Below are positions 1-11,035 of a DNA stretch of 64,000 bases, piece by piece (position 1 is the stretch's first letter; each line of letters begins with the position of its first letter). The stretch comes from Shinisaurus crocodilurus (lineage: Eukaryota > Chordata > Lepidosauria > Squamata > Shinisauridae), in contig CM037878.1 of NCBI GenBank assembly GCA_021292165.1, forward strand, positions 293,432,971-293,496,970, written 5' to 3'. The notes beneath the pieces are model-generated. The model saw only the letters and a program-made list of their open reading frames with translations. It ran no database searches and had not been told where the DNA came from. The position numbers and the translations under genes were made by a program.

Positions 1-96
1 CGTATTCTCTCTCCGACCTGCTAAGGTCAGATGCTACTGGGAAACTGGCAAGCAGGGCACGAAGGCAACGCCCCCCCCCAACGGTTCTCTCTCTGC

Positions 97-117
97 CCCC
101 CCCCCCCCCCCCCCCCG
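97..117 (+). repeat. Poly(C) tract
   Basis: An uninterrupted run of about 21 C follows a CT-rich stretch. Low complexity; length may be unreliable in assembly. Confidence 0.9.
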
Positions 118-173
118 TTCTGGTACTCTGGTTCAAATGACTTATGATGGTAGGAGATTGTAGATACAGGCCT

Positions 174-340
174 GTGGCTCACGCCGGCTCAGCTTGTCTG
201 AGCGTGGAAAGCTAAGCAGGGTCAGGCCTGGTTCTTCCTTGGATGGGAGACGCCTCCTCTAGATTCCTGCATTGAGCAGCGGGTTGGACTAGATAGCCTT
301 GTAGGCCCCTTCCAGCTCTATGATCTATGAAATCTATGAA
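174..340 (+). mobile_element. 5S-rRNA-derived SINE with CR1 tail
   Basis: Starts GTGGCTCACGCCGGCTCAGC. It contains the 5S rRNA core GGAAAGCTAAGCAGGGTC and GGATGGGAGA, then a tail (TTCCTGCATTGAGCAG to CTATGATCTATGAAATC) that matches the CR1 3' end. Confidence 0.85.
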
Positions 341-1855
341 ACTTGAGTCTCAACCACTTATTAAGTGGGGGAGTGGGTGGGACACACACACACACCCCTG
401 CAGTTTACTCCGAGATGGAGTTGGTAGCTGATCTGTTGTTTTCTACTTGATATTAAAATGAAGCAGGACAGGGCTGTTGTAATTTCTGGAGGCTCGCCTT
501 AAGGCAGGGAACAGGCCGCGGACGTGTCGGCTGCTTGGAATTGCACTTCTGCCCCCATGGCCATCTTTGTGCCGGCTTCCTTATCTCACCCGGCGAGAAG
601 CGGCAGCCCAGGCTGGCTGGGCTCCAGCGCTGCTTTGAATCAGGGCCACGCCAGGGCTTTATCGGACGGGCATTGAATGACTTGAGAATGGCCGTGATCG
701 GTGAATAAAAAGAGGTGCCTAACAAGCTTGCGGTACAGAGAGCCCTCCGTCCAAACGCGGTCTATTCACTTCCCTTCCGCCCCTCCGGATGAGGAACTGC
801 CAGCCAGCCCACAAAGGCATGGGCTGAGTGCGCGCATCCCCTCACCCTGGAGAGGAAGCCGCCGGCAGCGGCCGCCTCTTAATGCTCCGCGTTGCTAAGG
901 AAACCGAGGAAAATCAGCGGCGACAACAAAGATGGAAAGGCAGAGCGGATGATGAGGCCTAAAGTCCCTGCTGCGGCAAGCTGCCCACGGAAGCCGGAGA
1001 ACGGGGGCATCGCTGCCCGGGCCTGATCCTGTAAGGCCTCGTGAGGCCCAAGCAGAGACTGAGGATGTTCTGGAGCTTTGCTCCATGTCCCCGAGGCTCA
1101 CGGTGTGGCTGGAAAAGAAAAAACAGAAGAAAGCCGTTCTTCTCACAGGGCTCAGTTAAGCTACGGAACTCACTGCCACAGGCCGTCGCGATGGCGAGGG
1201 ACGTGTGGATCTTGTCAATCCTGTTCTGTCTGTGTTTCATTCTGCTTGCGCCAATTTGCCTTAGCGTTAATTTGCGTTCTTGCAACTGCACAGTAGTACG
1301 AATGCCAATTAGTGCAAACCCCCCCCCCCAGTGAAAAAACGGCCCGCAACTGTGCGCAATCCACTGTGGAATCCTCAGGTCGGATTCACAGAAACCCGAA
1401 CCCATTTGGATCCGCTACGGGTTTTTTTTTTACATCCTTAGTGATGATCGTTATTCTAAGTAGTTTTTGGGGAAGAAAAAGGATTCAATAAAATACTCTT
1501 AAGGAGAAGCCTGTTGATGACTCCTGATATAGCCCTCGTGCATCTTGGTTATGCGATTCTGGGGCCTAGCTGTGGCAGATGGATATCGCTACCTTGCCAT
1601 GCTTTTGAAATGTCTCTGGGGCGCCTGGCCAGCCATTGACTGGGGTTATTCCTCCTCTTGCAGCTCCTTTGGTCTCTCTCACACGTCTGCCCACCTCCCC
1701 AAATTAACGCCTGCCCTGTCGGGTTGTGTCACGAAGGTCTCGGCTTGCTGTGCTCAGGTTCCTATGTGTGCTTCTTCACGAGGCATCAGACGCAAGCATT
1801 GCTGTGGTGCCGAGAGGCCGAGCGATCGGCCGCTGTGGCAGTGCATGCCTTAGTC
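341..1855. other. Unannotated intronic stretch
   Basis: Apart from short (CA)n and homopolymer runs, I recognise no gene or repeat. The overlapping open frames here lack family similarity. 1236-1420 (TTTGCG/GCGCAA-rich) faintly resembles 46440-46580. Confidence 0.5.
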
Positions 1856-1990
1856 CAGTGTTCTCCAACCTTGGGTCCCCAGATGTTTTTGGCCTACAAC
1901 TCCCAGCATGCCCCAGCCAGCGTAGCTGGCTGGGGCATGCTGGGAGTTGTAGGCCAAAAACATCTGGGGACCCAAGGTTGGAGAACACTG
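1856..1990. mobile_element. Palindromic hAT MITE (family P), copy 1
   Basis: A 135-bp near-perfect palindrome starting CAGTGTTCTCCAACCTTGGG and ending with its reverse complement, around the centre CCAGCCAGCGTAGCTGGCTGG. It is flanked by 8-bp CCTTAGTC and CCTTCGTC, a target duplication with one mismatch. No coding capacity. Confidence 0.92.
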
Positions 1991-2875
1991 CCTTCGTCAA
2001 ACCATGCGGAGGGCCAGAAGGAGGATCTCTCAAGCAAGCTGCCCATACTTGCTTTGAGGAAGTATGCAAGCCACTACAACTGCTGGGAGACCTCCTTGCC
2101 ACCTGATGTCTTCTTAAGAGGCAGGGATTTTTTTTTTTTTTAACAAACTGGGTCTCAGTTAAACCAGATCTCCTGCCCTGTGAACCAGTGCCCTGATTAC
2201 TACATACATCCTGGGTGTGCCAAGACCGCCGCTTCTCCCAGCATGGATTCCACACCACTCCCGTGACGACGGATAGCAGGCCGCATGGGGACTTCCAAAA
2301 GGGAAGTGCCCATGCCACAGAATTACATTAGTGGAAAGTGCTGGAGTGGTGTGATGGTTTCATGGAACCCAGCCACAGAGAAGCACTTGACTTTGGTGTG
2401 TTTGGCTCAGGAGCCCTGGAGAGGGCTAAATCATGTAAAGGAAATGAGAATAAACTCAGAATTCCTACACTGTTTTGCTGGTCACCAGAAATGATGGATG
2501 AATATGCTGCTGGGGTGATCAGTACTTGTGGTTCTCTCTCACCCCAAAGGGTTCCCCACCGCCGCTTTGCTTCTTTTAAATCAAACTGTTCACTCCACCC
2601 AGGCCCTCCCTCATTTTGAAGATCTTTTGGTCAGAGGTCACCGTAGCAGAGTAAAATGTTTGTCTCGCAGCGCTGTGCAGACCCCAGTCCGTCCTCTTGG
2701 GGTGGGATGGGGTGAATGAAGATTCACATAATACATTAAGGGCGCAATCCTATGAAGGTTGAGACCGGAAAAAAAGTCCTACAACGCCCAACGATACAGG
2801 CAACCAGATCCCCCCAACTCTTGACAAGAGAGATGATGAAGGTTTGCATCAGACCAGGTCCGACAGATTGCTTTT
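1991..2875. other. Unannotated intronic stretch
   Basis: Nothing recognised apart from a degenerate half MITE near 2745-2815 (GGCGCAATCCTATGAAGGTT), related to the element at 61187-61330. Confidence 0.4.
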
Positions 2876-3140
2876 CCTTTTTGCTGTTTTGCCACTTAGG
2901 GCCAAATGAGACATGTCATTAATCCTTGTGGGATTGTGTTGTGGTAGTCTTCAAAATAAATATTTTTAAAATTTATATTTATTAGATTTCTACGCTGCCC
3001 GTTAGCCGAAGGATCTTTGGGTGCTTCACAACAAGTGACAGCCGTGGGGTTGGTGGGAGGAGAAAACTGAATCGTGGTTGTGCTGCAAGGGGGGGCGGGG
3101 GTTCAAGGCTTTGCCCCTACCATGGCCCTGATCTAGTTTT
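2876..3140 (+). repeat. Left arm of a 265-bp inverted duplication
   Basis: Matches the reverse complement of 6900-7164 with a handful of differences (about 97% by eye). It includes an L2-like tail (CTACGCTGCCCGTTAGCCGA), GTGACAGCCGTGGGGTTGG and CTTTGCCCCTACCATGGCCC. Confidence 0.85.
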
Positions 3141-3205
3141 CTCCACCATCTTTTCTGAAAAGCAGTCACACCTCTGAGGTGATCGACCAGGCCCTTAACA
3201 TCTGA

Positions 3206-3307
3206 ACAGCCCTGAACAGACCGATCCCGTCTGATCTCGGAAGCTAAGCAGGGTCGGGCCTGGTCAGTCCTTGGATGGGTGACCGCCTTGGAATACCAGG
3301 TGCCGGC
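3206..3307 (+). repeat. 5S rRNA-like sequence (pseudogene or SINE head)
   Basis: CCCTGAACAGACCGATCCCG, TCTGATCTCGGAAGCTAAGC, then GGATGGGTGACCGCCTTGGA and ATACCAGGTGCCGG follow the 5S rRNA sequence over about 100 nt. The start is degenerate and substitutions are present. It joins a tRNA-like SINE directly, so it is more likely the head of a compound SINE or a pseudogene than a working 5S gene. Confidence 0.75.
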
Positions 3308-3309
3308 GG

Positions 3310-3512
3310 GAGGGACCAGAGCTCCGTGTGAGAGAGCACATGCTTTGCATGCTGAAGGTCCCAGGTTCGATCCCTGGCTTCTCCAGGTAGGGCTTGGAAA
3401 GAATCCTGCCTGAAACCCTGCGGGGATAGCCGCTGCCAGTCAGTGTCGAAAATACTGGGCTAGATGGACCAAGGTTCTGACTCAGTATAAGGCAACTTCT
3501 TATGTTCTTGCT
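3310..3512 (+). mobile_element. tRNA-derived SINE (type B)
   Basis: AGAGCACATGCTTTGCATGC, then the B-box GGTTCGATCC, then CTGCCAGTCAGTGTCGAAAA, CTGGGCTAGATGGACCAAGG and TTCTGACTCAGTATAAGGC. The last is the typical reptile SINE ending. Confidence 0.85.
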
Positions 3513-4110
3513 TGCCCACTGCCAAGTGTGGATAGGCTGGTGAGTGCAAAGGAGAGAGCCTTCTCTGGAATCAGCTTCCATCAGGGCTTCATCAGATCCC
3601 TTTTTCTTCTTCTTTTTTTTTGCAGCTCTTCTGGAAAGCCCTGAAGACCCACCTGTTTTTGCAGGCCTTCCCGTAATGTCTCAACTGCTGGGTTTTTAAA
3701 AATTTTTATTGGTAACCTCTGTTTTTTATGGATTTTTATTGAAGATGTTCTTAATTATTTATTGTATTTATATCTCACCTCTTTTCCTGGAAGGAACCCA
3801 AGGTGGCTTACATAATCTTCCTCCTCTCCATTTTATCCTCACAACACCCCTGTGAGGTAGGCTAGGCTGTGAGTCAGTGACTGGCCCAAAGTCACCCACT
3901 GAGTTTCATGGCCAAGCGGGGACTAGAACCCGGATCTCCCGAGTCCCAGTCCAAAACCCTAACCACTACGCCACACTGGTTCTCTTACTGATTTTTATTG
4001 TACCGTATCCAGTTTGTGTGTGTTTTTTTTAAACTTGTACGCCGTCTTGAGCGGTTTCCACCCACAAAGGAGGTCTAAAAATATTTTTAAGTAAATACAT
4101 TTAAATAAAA
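3513..4110 (+). mobile_element. L2-like LINE 3' end, interrupted by a SINE
   Basis: An RT C-terminal remnant (GGAGAGAGCCTTCTCTGGAA, then GCTCTTCTGGAAAGCCCTGA) is followed by a tail with GCCGTCTTGAGCGG. A tRNA SINE (3753-3980) splits the 3' UTR. Confidence 0.65.
3753..3980 (-). mobile_element. tRNA-derived SINE (type A) nested in L2-like LINE
   Basis: The minus strand carries the A-box TGGCGTAGTGG and B-box GGTTCTAGTCC, then the body ending GCCACCTTGGGTTCCTTCC. It sits inside the 3513-4110 LINE tail. Confidence 0.85.
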
Positions 4111-4163
4111 GAGCTAATGAGATCACGAGTGCCACCTCTAGTTTGACCCTTGTAGGGGAGGCA

Positions 4164-4815
4164 CAGGGCCGGTGCTACCATTAGGCCAACTAGGCAGCTG
4201 CCTAGGGCGCAGGGCTAAATGGGCGCCAGAAACGCCTTGAAAAAAAAAAATACAGCGCTCTCAAGTGGAAAGTCACTCCCCCCAAAAAGCTTACATGCCT
4301 TTTGAGAGATGGGATTTTGCCCCGTGAACGCCAACCCTCAGAGTGCTAGGTCAGTGCCTTTCCAGCTGAGTCACCAGAGCCCTGGTCTCCATCGAAGCTT
4401 CTCCGGGCTTCCCCAGTGGGAAGGCCAGTAATGGCAGGCCAGCTTCCCCGAGAGACAGACTGCCCACCGCCATGGATCTTCCTTTGCGATCTGTGCCGAA
4501 GGAGAGCCTGAAGCGTGTTCTGAAGTTTGCTCTCCATTCACATGGGGCAACAGTGGCTGTGCGTCCTCTTTTACAGAGGACAGCCCTCTCCTCTGTCTGA
4601 AGGGCCACCCTGTCCAATTCAAGGTTAAAGATAATGAACCATCCGAACGGTTGCTCGTCACCAGTCCACGCCTGGGCAGCAGTCGTGAGTGGGCAGCTCC
4701 CCTGGTCACAGTCTTCTGCACTGTAGTGAGATTTACTGTATTTCTATTTAAACTATAGTATAAGCTAAATATCTGATCTTGCCTAGGGCACCCAAACCGC
4801 CTTGCACCGGTCCTG
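4164..4815. mobile_element. hAT-type element (CAGGGCCGGTGC), long form
   Basis: 652 bp with ends CAGGGCCGGTGCTACC and GCACCGGTCCTG, flanked by a perfect 8-bp duplication GGGAGGCA. A 167-bp relative at 59758-59924 lacks the central ~490 bp. That centre recurs alone at 10396-10888. No transposase. Confidence 0.9.
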
Positions 4816-5633
4816 GGGAGGCAGATCACAGGCCTGTCTCAATCGCATGCCCCCCAACCCTCATGGCCAGTGCTTTGCTAAGGGAGGGTAAGGGATCCCA
4901 GTGATTAAGCAAAAGGTGATCTCCCCCGTCAGGGAGCTCTTCTCATTTGGGGTGGGGAGGAAACATCCCGTTCCTCAAAAAGGCACCATTTGTGAACTGT
5001 GAGAAAATTCTGATGAGCTCTTGGCACTGTTAGGGTGCAGTCCCACGCATGTTGGGACAGAAGAAAGACCATCAATTCCCAGCATGCCCCCCCCCACCCC
5101 CGAATCACCCACCTCTAAGCAGGCTGGGCTGCTGTTTCTCTCCCGTGCTAATTAATGTCCCCGGCTCCAGGATGTGAGCGCAAAGAAGATTTGGCCGCAC
5201 GCCATCCCTATCAGACTCCAGCAGCGACGATTGTGGCCACACGTCGAAGCCAAGAGCTGCAGTGCCAAACTTCTCGGCTTATTGAATCGATAACATAAAA
5301 AGGCTGGGGAAGACAAATGGCTAATCAATAACGGATTGCACGTACTCCGTTCCCTTCCTCCGGTTATCCCTTTCCATGCCCTGAGCTGGATTTTGATGTA
5401 CAGCTGGTCTCAGTCGCTGTGCAAGAGAAAGGTGGCACAGGATCACAGCCAGACTGTTCGGAATTTTACTTAATATACCGAAGGACTGAATATGTTTGGC
5501 ACTTAAAATTCTGTAGCCAGAAAAGGTAGATTCTGCAACCAGCCTCCGCTTGTTTTGCATAATGTGTTCTTCCCCTGCTAGTCACGGGGAGGAGCAAAGA
5601 GCTATGCAGAACACAGAAGCCCTGCCCCTAGAT
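4816..5633. other. Unannotated intronic stretch
   Basis: Contains a degenerate half MITE near 5034-5095 (GGTGCAGTCCCACGCATG, then CCCAGCATGCCCCC). Otherwise nothing recognised. Confidence 0.4.
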
Positions 5634-6546
5634 CAGTGATGGTGAACCTTTTTGAGCCCGAGTGCCCAAACTGCAACACAAAACCAACTTATTTCAAAGT
5701 GCCAACACTGCAATTAAACCTGAATACCGAGGTTTTAGTTTTAGAAAAACAACTCATACAGTTGTCCGAACTAATTAACATATTTTGTCTTAAAAGAAAA
5801 ACACAATAACAGAGCTTTCAACGATACAAACAGTTTTTTGTTGGGGAAAAAATCAACTCAAAAATTATTATAGTACTACATTGTACACATAGCCTGAAGG
5901 GAATTTATACAAACTTTTTAAATAATAATCCCTTATTTTTGGATAAGGGATTCTCAACTTGTAATATGATTATATGCCAGACTGAAATTGTATGGGGCAA
6001 GCTTTACCCCGGGTCCTTTCCCTGCTTCTACCGGTGTCGGATTAGTAAAAGTAAAAGTCAACCTGTACTAGGATGACCAAGATAAACAAGAAAACTAAAC
6101 GTGCTTAACACATTTTAAACACTTTATGTCTTGGACTGCAAACACTGCATTAGGTAAAAGTTTGCACTGGGCATGCTTTTGCACAATTAATGTGATTTTT
6201 GCTATTGCATGCATGCTGATAATTTGTCAAACCTTGGCTCATACTCCGTTAGTTTGAGAGCAACACATGCAGCACTCAGGTCAACTGTTAGGGCTTTACA
6301 TCCAAGCCGTGCTCTGTGCACCATTCTTCAAAATCTTTTAAATGTGATAACAATGTAGAAAAGAATTCTGTAACAGGAATTCTAGAATAAAATCATTCTG
6401 TTCCACACTGTGAGAAAGAACAAAATCATTAGTGTTTCGCAGAAGGGGACAGTCTTTTCGCGATCTGGTGACCAATGGCTCGAGTGCCCACAGAGAGGTC
6501 CCTGAGTGCCAGCTGTGGCACCCGTGCCATAGGTTTGCCATCACTG
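5634..6546. mobile_element. hAT-type element (CAGTGATGGTGAACC), 0.9 kb
   Basis: Starts CAGTGATGGTGAACCTTTTT and ends GGTTTGCCATCACTG (complementary ends). The 8-bp flanks CCCTAGAT and CCCTAGGA match at 6 of 8 positions. The interior is AT-rich with no transposase. Confidence 0.8.
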
Positions 6547-6899
6547 CCCTAGGAATTCTGCTCAGTCCCCCCCCACTGGCTTCTGGGATTTCAGGAGACG
6601 TGGCCCATATGCTTTCAAGTCTCTGTCCACAACCTTAAGCTAGAAACACGTTTGTTTGTTTTTTAAAAAAGCAGATTTTTGCAGAATGTTGAATTCTGCA
6701 TCTGCCACCCCACTGATGCTTGTGTGCAACGTGACCGCAGAACTGTGGGACATTCATAGCCTTGATTATTCTACTACAGATACTGAAAGCTTAAAGAGTT
6801 GCAACCAAAAGTCCATACAAAAGCAAAATACAAAGGGAAAGGGATGGCTCTTCCGGAAACAAAGCAGTTCTCGAGGGGTGCCAGGAGATATTTGATGGA

Positions 6900-7164
6900 G
6901 GACTGGATCAGGGCCATGGTAGGGGCAAAGCCTTGAACGCCCCCCCCCCTTGCAGCACAACCACAATTCAGTTTTCTCCTCCCACCAACCCCACGGCTGC
7001 CACTTGTTGTGAAGCACCCAAAGAGCCTTCGGCTAACGGGCAGCGTAGAAATCTAATAAATATAAATTTAAAAAATATTTATTTTGAAGACTACAACAAC
7101 ACAATCCCACAAGGATTAATGACATGTCTCATTTGGCCCTAAGCGGCAAACAGCAAAAAGGAAT
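6900..7164 (-). repeat. Right arm of the 265-bp inverted duplication
   Basis: Reverse complement of 2876-3140. Arms are separated by about 3.76 kb containing SINEs, an L2-like LINE and two hAT elements. Confidence 0.85.
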
Positions 7165-8111
7165 TCCAGTGGCCTGCCCTATTGTTTTGTTTCTCTTTTT
7201 GATGAAGAGCACTGCGAGGGGAGCACCCTTCCGGGGGCGACGGCTGAAAGTTATAATGTTAAGGAAGAAGAGACCCAGGAGTGATAGAAACTCGGGCGTC
7301 AGGCAGACGTCCATCCAACATGTTCGTGGGGTGGAAGTGCGGGCGGCTGAGTTGTCCAGTGATCCATCCAGTTGCGGGACCAAGATGATTACCATGATCA
7401 AGATGGCAGATACTTGAAGAAGCCTATATTGCAGGCTGTGGGTGAAATATTAGCAGCGATGCGTGCACTTGGGGCCTGTTCTTCCCCTTTCTGACAGCAT
7501 CACTTTCAGGCCCCATTGAGATCTAATTAGTGCCACAAATTAGGGTGTGCAAGACTTTTTTATTTTATTTTGTAATTCCATCTGTTTCTCTCCATTCATT
7601 CCTTAAAACCAGATTCATTTCATTATTCATTCATTAAATTAGCATTCATTTCAGTACATTCATCTTTCTTTCTTTCTTTCTTTCCCCATTGTTTTTGCCA
7701 CAGGCAGTGGCAGCAGAGTATGAACAAAATGATGAAAGCAACCCCCTTCGAACCCTTTTGTTATGCATGGCATTTGTTTTGTGGCGAGTGAAAATTGAAC
7801 CAAACGGGGCTAGTTTGTTCCAGATGTTCATTAGTTATGAAACGAGTGCACGCCCTTAAGAGCAAGGTGGCCGGGATCCCACACACCACGCCCATACCGT
7901 TTTGACGGATGGACTCATGCAGGAAGGGGAAATCACACGGGAGTTTCTCACATGATCTGTCTGTAACACGTGATGCCGTTAATTCATTGTTACGGGAGAG
8001 GACGTTGGCGCGGGGCTCCTATCCGGCTGAGATGCCAACTGATGCCTGGGAAATGCATGAGGGAATGCCTCCTAGGATGGCCCGGCACAAGGAGCAGCCG
8101 GCCTCGCTCAA
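7165..8111. other. Unannotated intronic stretch
   Basis: Includes a short (TTTC)n near 7663-7683. No gene or repeat family recognised. Confidence 0.4.
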
Positions 8112-8362
8112 GGGTTGTATTATTTATTTTTTTATTTATTATATTTATACCCCGCCTTTTTTCCTGCAAGGAACCCAAGGTGGCTTACATAATCCTCTTC
8201 CTCCTCCTCTCCATTTTATCCTCACAACAACCCTGTGAGGTAGGTTAGGCTGAGAGTCAGTGACTGGCCCAAAGTCACCCAGTGAGTTTCATGGCCGAGC
8301 AGGGACTAGAACCCGGATCTCCTGAGTCCCAGTCCAACACTCTCACCACTACGCCACACTGG
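8112..8362 (-). mobile_element. tRNA-derived SINE (type A)
   Basis: Full-length, minus strand: the A-box region TGGCGTAGTGG at the right end, the B-box GGTTCTAGTCC, and an AT-rich LINE-like 3' end (TATAAATATAATAAATAAA on minus) at left. Confidence 0.9.
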
Positions 8363-8889
8363 CCGTGGCGTAGTGGTGCCGTTCCACCAGGGCCGGCCTT
8401 CTCATTCGGCAGGCTGAGGCAAGCGATTCAGGCGGTGGAGAGGGAAGAGTAGCGGATTGCATCGCTCTCCCGCCGTCACTTGCCGCAGCGGGCGCTCTCG
8501 GGTGCCCTGCCAGCCACTTCCCCTGCTGTGGTGCCCCTCGCCCGAAGTCTCGCGAAAGGTCTCCCACGAGACTTCGGGTGAGCTCCCAGCCGCCGGGAAG
8601 GAAGGCGGCGGGTGGTGGCGACTTCTCGCCTTAAGTAGCAAGATCGGTCGGGCCAGGCCTGCATTCCACTAGCACAAAGCTTCTACAGCTTGCAGAAACC
8701 CCGCTTTTATCCGTACACAAGTAATATCCAATACCTCTGTATTTTTCAAAATCCACACATTCTCTAACACATTTTTTTGTTTGTTTGTTCTGCAAATCAC
8801 TTCGCAAGCTTGGAAAGGTACGGATTTTTGACTGCAGATTGCATTCTGGTCCACATTGGACCAGAACGGAGTGAACTGAGTAAATTGTG
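8363..8889. other. GC-rich stretch without recognised gene
   Basis: 8395-8640 is CpG-rich and contains an inverted pair CCGAAGTCTCG/CGAGACTTCGG at about 8538-8575. It might be a degraded hAT element (CAGGGCCGGCC at about 8389) or a small CpG island. I cannot decide. Confidence 0.35.
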
Positions 8890-9026
8890 TGGAAAGCTAA
8901 GCAGGGTCAGGCCTGGTTATTACTTGGATGGGAGACCCCTCCTCTAGTTTCCTGCATTGAGCAGGGGGTTGGACTCGATAGCCTTGTAGGCTCCTTCCAA
9001 CTCTATGATCTATGAAATCTATGAAA
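8890..9026 (+). mobile_element. 5S-derived SINE, 5'-truncated
   Basis: Begins at GGAAAGCTAAGCAGGGTCAG and runs through GGATGGGAGACCCC to the CR1-like tail CTATGATCTATGAAATC. Confidence 0.85.
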
Positions 9027-9707
9027 CGAATTTCTCATGCTTTCCTAAGAGGGACCCAGTGTGAAATTCACTGAGACGATTGCAAGTGTCTCGGGAGTGG
9101 CGACGCTCTGTAGCTTTGCTAATGCGTGTTGCAAACTGGTGGCTTCATGAACCCCTTCTTTACCTCTTCCCATATGCTGGCTGGCAGGGGGCCTTCCCTG
9201 AGGGCTTTGGCCCATCCTGGTCTTGCAAGCTTCCTCTCCACTTTGAATTTCCCCCTGTACTCAGTGTGAATTCTCTCCTGCCGTACGCCAGCTGGGGGCT
9301 GTGATATAATCCTCCTGTGGACAGTAATCAGCTGTCTTGATTTATGGTCCTGCCTGCCCATCTCTCTTCATGCACCCCCATTGCTGCTTCACCCCCTCAA
9401 GCATTATGCAAATCTGGCACATCAAACAGAGAATTGAATCTCTGGCTGGCAAATTCCTTTAAACCCAGTAAATCTGATAAGGAGGTTTCAAACATCAGAT
9501 GATTGCGGTTATGGGGGAGCGTGGGGGGAAGCAAGGCGCTTGAGCGAGCGAGCGAGAATCAAAAACAAGAAAGAGTCCTGTGGCACTAAGCCATCGTAGC
9601 CCCAAAGTACTCACGTGTGTGTGTGTGTGTGTGTGTCCACGTGTGTATTCATGCAGGCACACACACTTGTGAGAAAAAATACTTTTGAAACATGGGGGGC
9701 CAAAAGA

Positions 9708-10210
9708 CAATTCATTTCATTTATTTCATTTATATACCGCCCCATAGCCGAAGCTCTCTGGGCGGTTCACAGCACTCTATACATAAAAACAACATTAAAA
9801 CATACAAAACAGTTTAAAAAATTAAAAACCAAATTTAAAAACACAGTTTGAAATAACAGTACAAAAGCCAATAAAACTGAGCCTACAGGTGACAATCCCC
9901 TCCGTGCTATTCCAAGCTCCTAACTAAATGCCTTGGCATAGAGGGAAGTCTTAACCTGGCGCCGAAAAGATAGTAAGGTTGGCGCCAGGCGGGTCTCAGT
10001 GGGGAGCTGATTCCATAACTGGGGGGCTACCACCGAGAAGGCCCTCCTCCTCGTTGCCACCAACCGAGCCTCTCTTGGAGGTGGCAATCGGAGGAGGGCC
10101 CCAGATGTTGAGCGTAGTGTCCGGGTAGATAACGGTTGGGAGAGACGTTCCGTCTCTGTGGGAAATGTGGGAGGTAACTTTAGGTCTGTTAACTGTCTAT
10201 GGAGTGCCAA
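9708..10210 (-). mobile_element. L2-like LINE 3' end
   Basis: The minus-strand frame ends [42 protein letters not shown]. This is the conserved LINE ORF2 C-terminus (AFS..AP.LWN.LP). The 3' UTR contains the reverse of CCGCCCCATAGCCGAAGCTC. 5' truncated. Confidence 0.8.
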
Positions 10211-10395
10211 ATGTATACAGGGTAAGCCAGCCTAGAGGAGACCCCCATTCACTGAAGTGGTCCGTCTGGAGACTGTGCTCTCTTCCTTGCTATGCTCAGT
10301 TAACACTTAAGGAAGCCTTGCGCGAAATGTTTGGTTACAGAAAGTTGATTGCGCAAACCCTCTTTTCTCTGTGTGCATGGGGAACGATCTCTCAT

Positions 10396-10888
10396 CACTC
10401 CCCCCCCCAAAAAAAGCTTACATGCCTTTTGAGAGATGGGATTTTGCCCCGTGAATGCCAGCCCTCAGAGTGCTAGGTCAGCGCCTTTCCAGCTGAGTCA
10501 CCAGAGCCCTGGTCTCCATCGAAGCTTCTCCGGGCTTCCTCAGTGGGAAGACCAGTAATGGCAGGCCAGCTTCCCCAAGAGACAGACTGCCCACCGCCAT
10601 GGATCTTCCTTTGCGATCTGTGCCGAAGGAGAGCCTGAAGCGTGTTCTGAAGTTTGCTCTCCATTCACATGGGGCAACAGTGGCTGTGCATCCTCTTTTA
10701 CAGAGGACAGTCCTCTCCTCTGTCTGAAGGGCCAGCCTGTCCAACTCAAGGTTAAAGATAATGAACCATCCGAACGGTTGCTCGTCACCAGTCCACGCCT
10801 GGGCAGCAGTCGTGAGTGGGCGGCTCCCCTGGCCACAGTCTTCTGCACTGTCGTGAGATTTACTGTATTTCTATTTAAACTATAGTAT
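10396..10888 (+). repeat. Copy of the centre of the 4.16-kb hAT element
   Basis: Matches 4274-4763 over about 490 bp with roughly 13 substitutions, mostly transitions, but lacks the hAT ends. Its small reverse-strand open frames are shared by both copies and are not recognisable proteins. Confidence 0.85.
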
Positions 10889-10939
10889 GCCTTTCACGAT
10901 TTATACATACAAATTAGCATATGCACATTTTATGCAAAG

Positions 10940-11035
10940 AGAACCATAGAATAGTAGCGTTGGAAGGGGCCTGTAAGGTCATCGAGTCCAACCCCCTGCT
11001 CAGTGTAGGAACCCAAGTCAAAGCATCCCTGACAT
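10940..11035 (-). mobile_element. CR1 LINE 3' end, short
   Basis: The plus strand reads GTTGGAAGGGGCCTGTAAGG, TCATCGAGTCCAACCCCCTG, then TCAAAGCATCCCTGACA, the reverse of the CR1 3' UTR. Confidence 0.85.

Noticed and set aside
1736..2143. Open frames across the palindromic MITE as paired coding regions
   Set aside because: Perfect palindromes produce mirror-image open frames on both strands. No family similarity.
3206..3307. Functional 5S rRNA gene
   Set aside because: Substitutions, a degenerate start, no T-run terminator, and direct fusion to a SINE.
8395..8640. CpG island promoter, possibly for ARRB1 exon 1
   Set aside because: CpG-rich, but no exon encoding the arrestin N-terminus with a donor could be found nearby, and it may be a degraded repeat.
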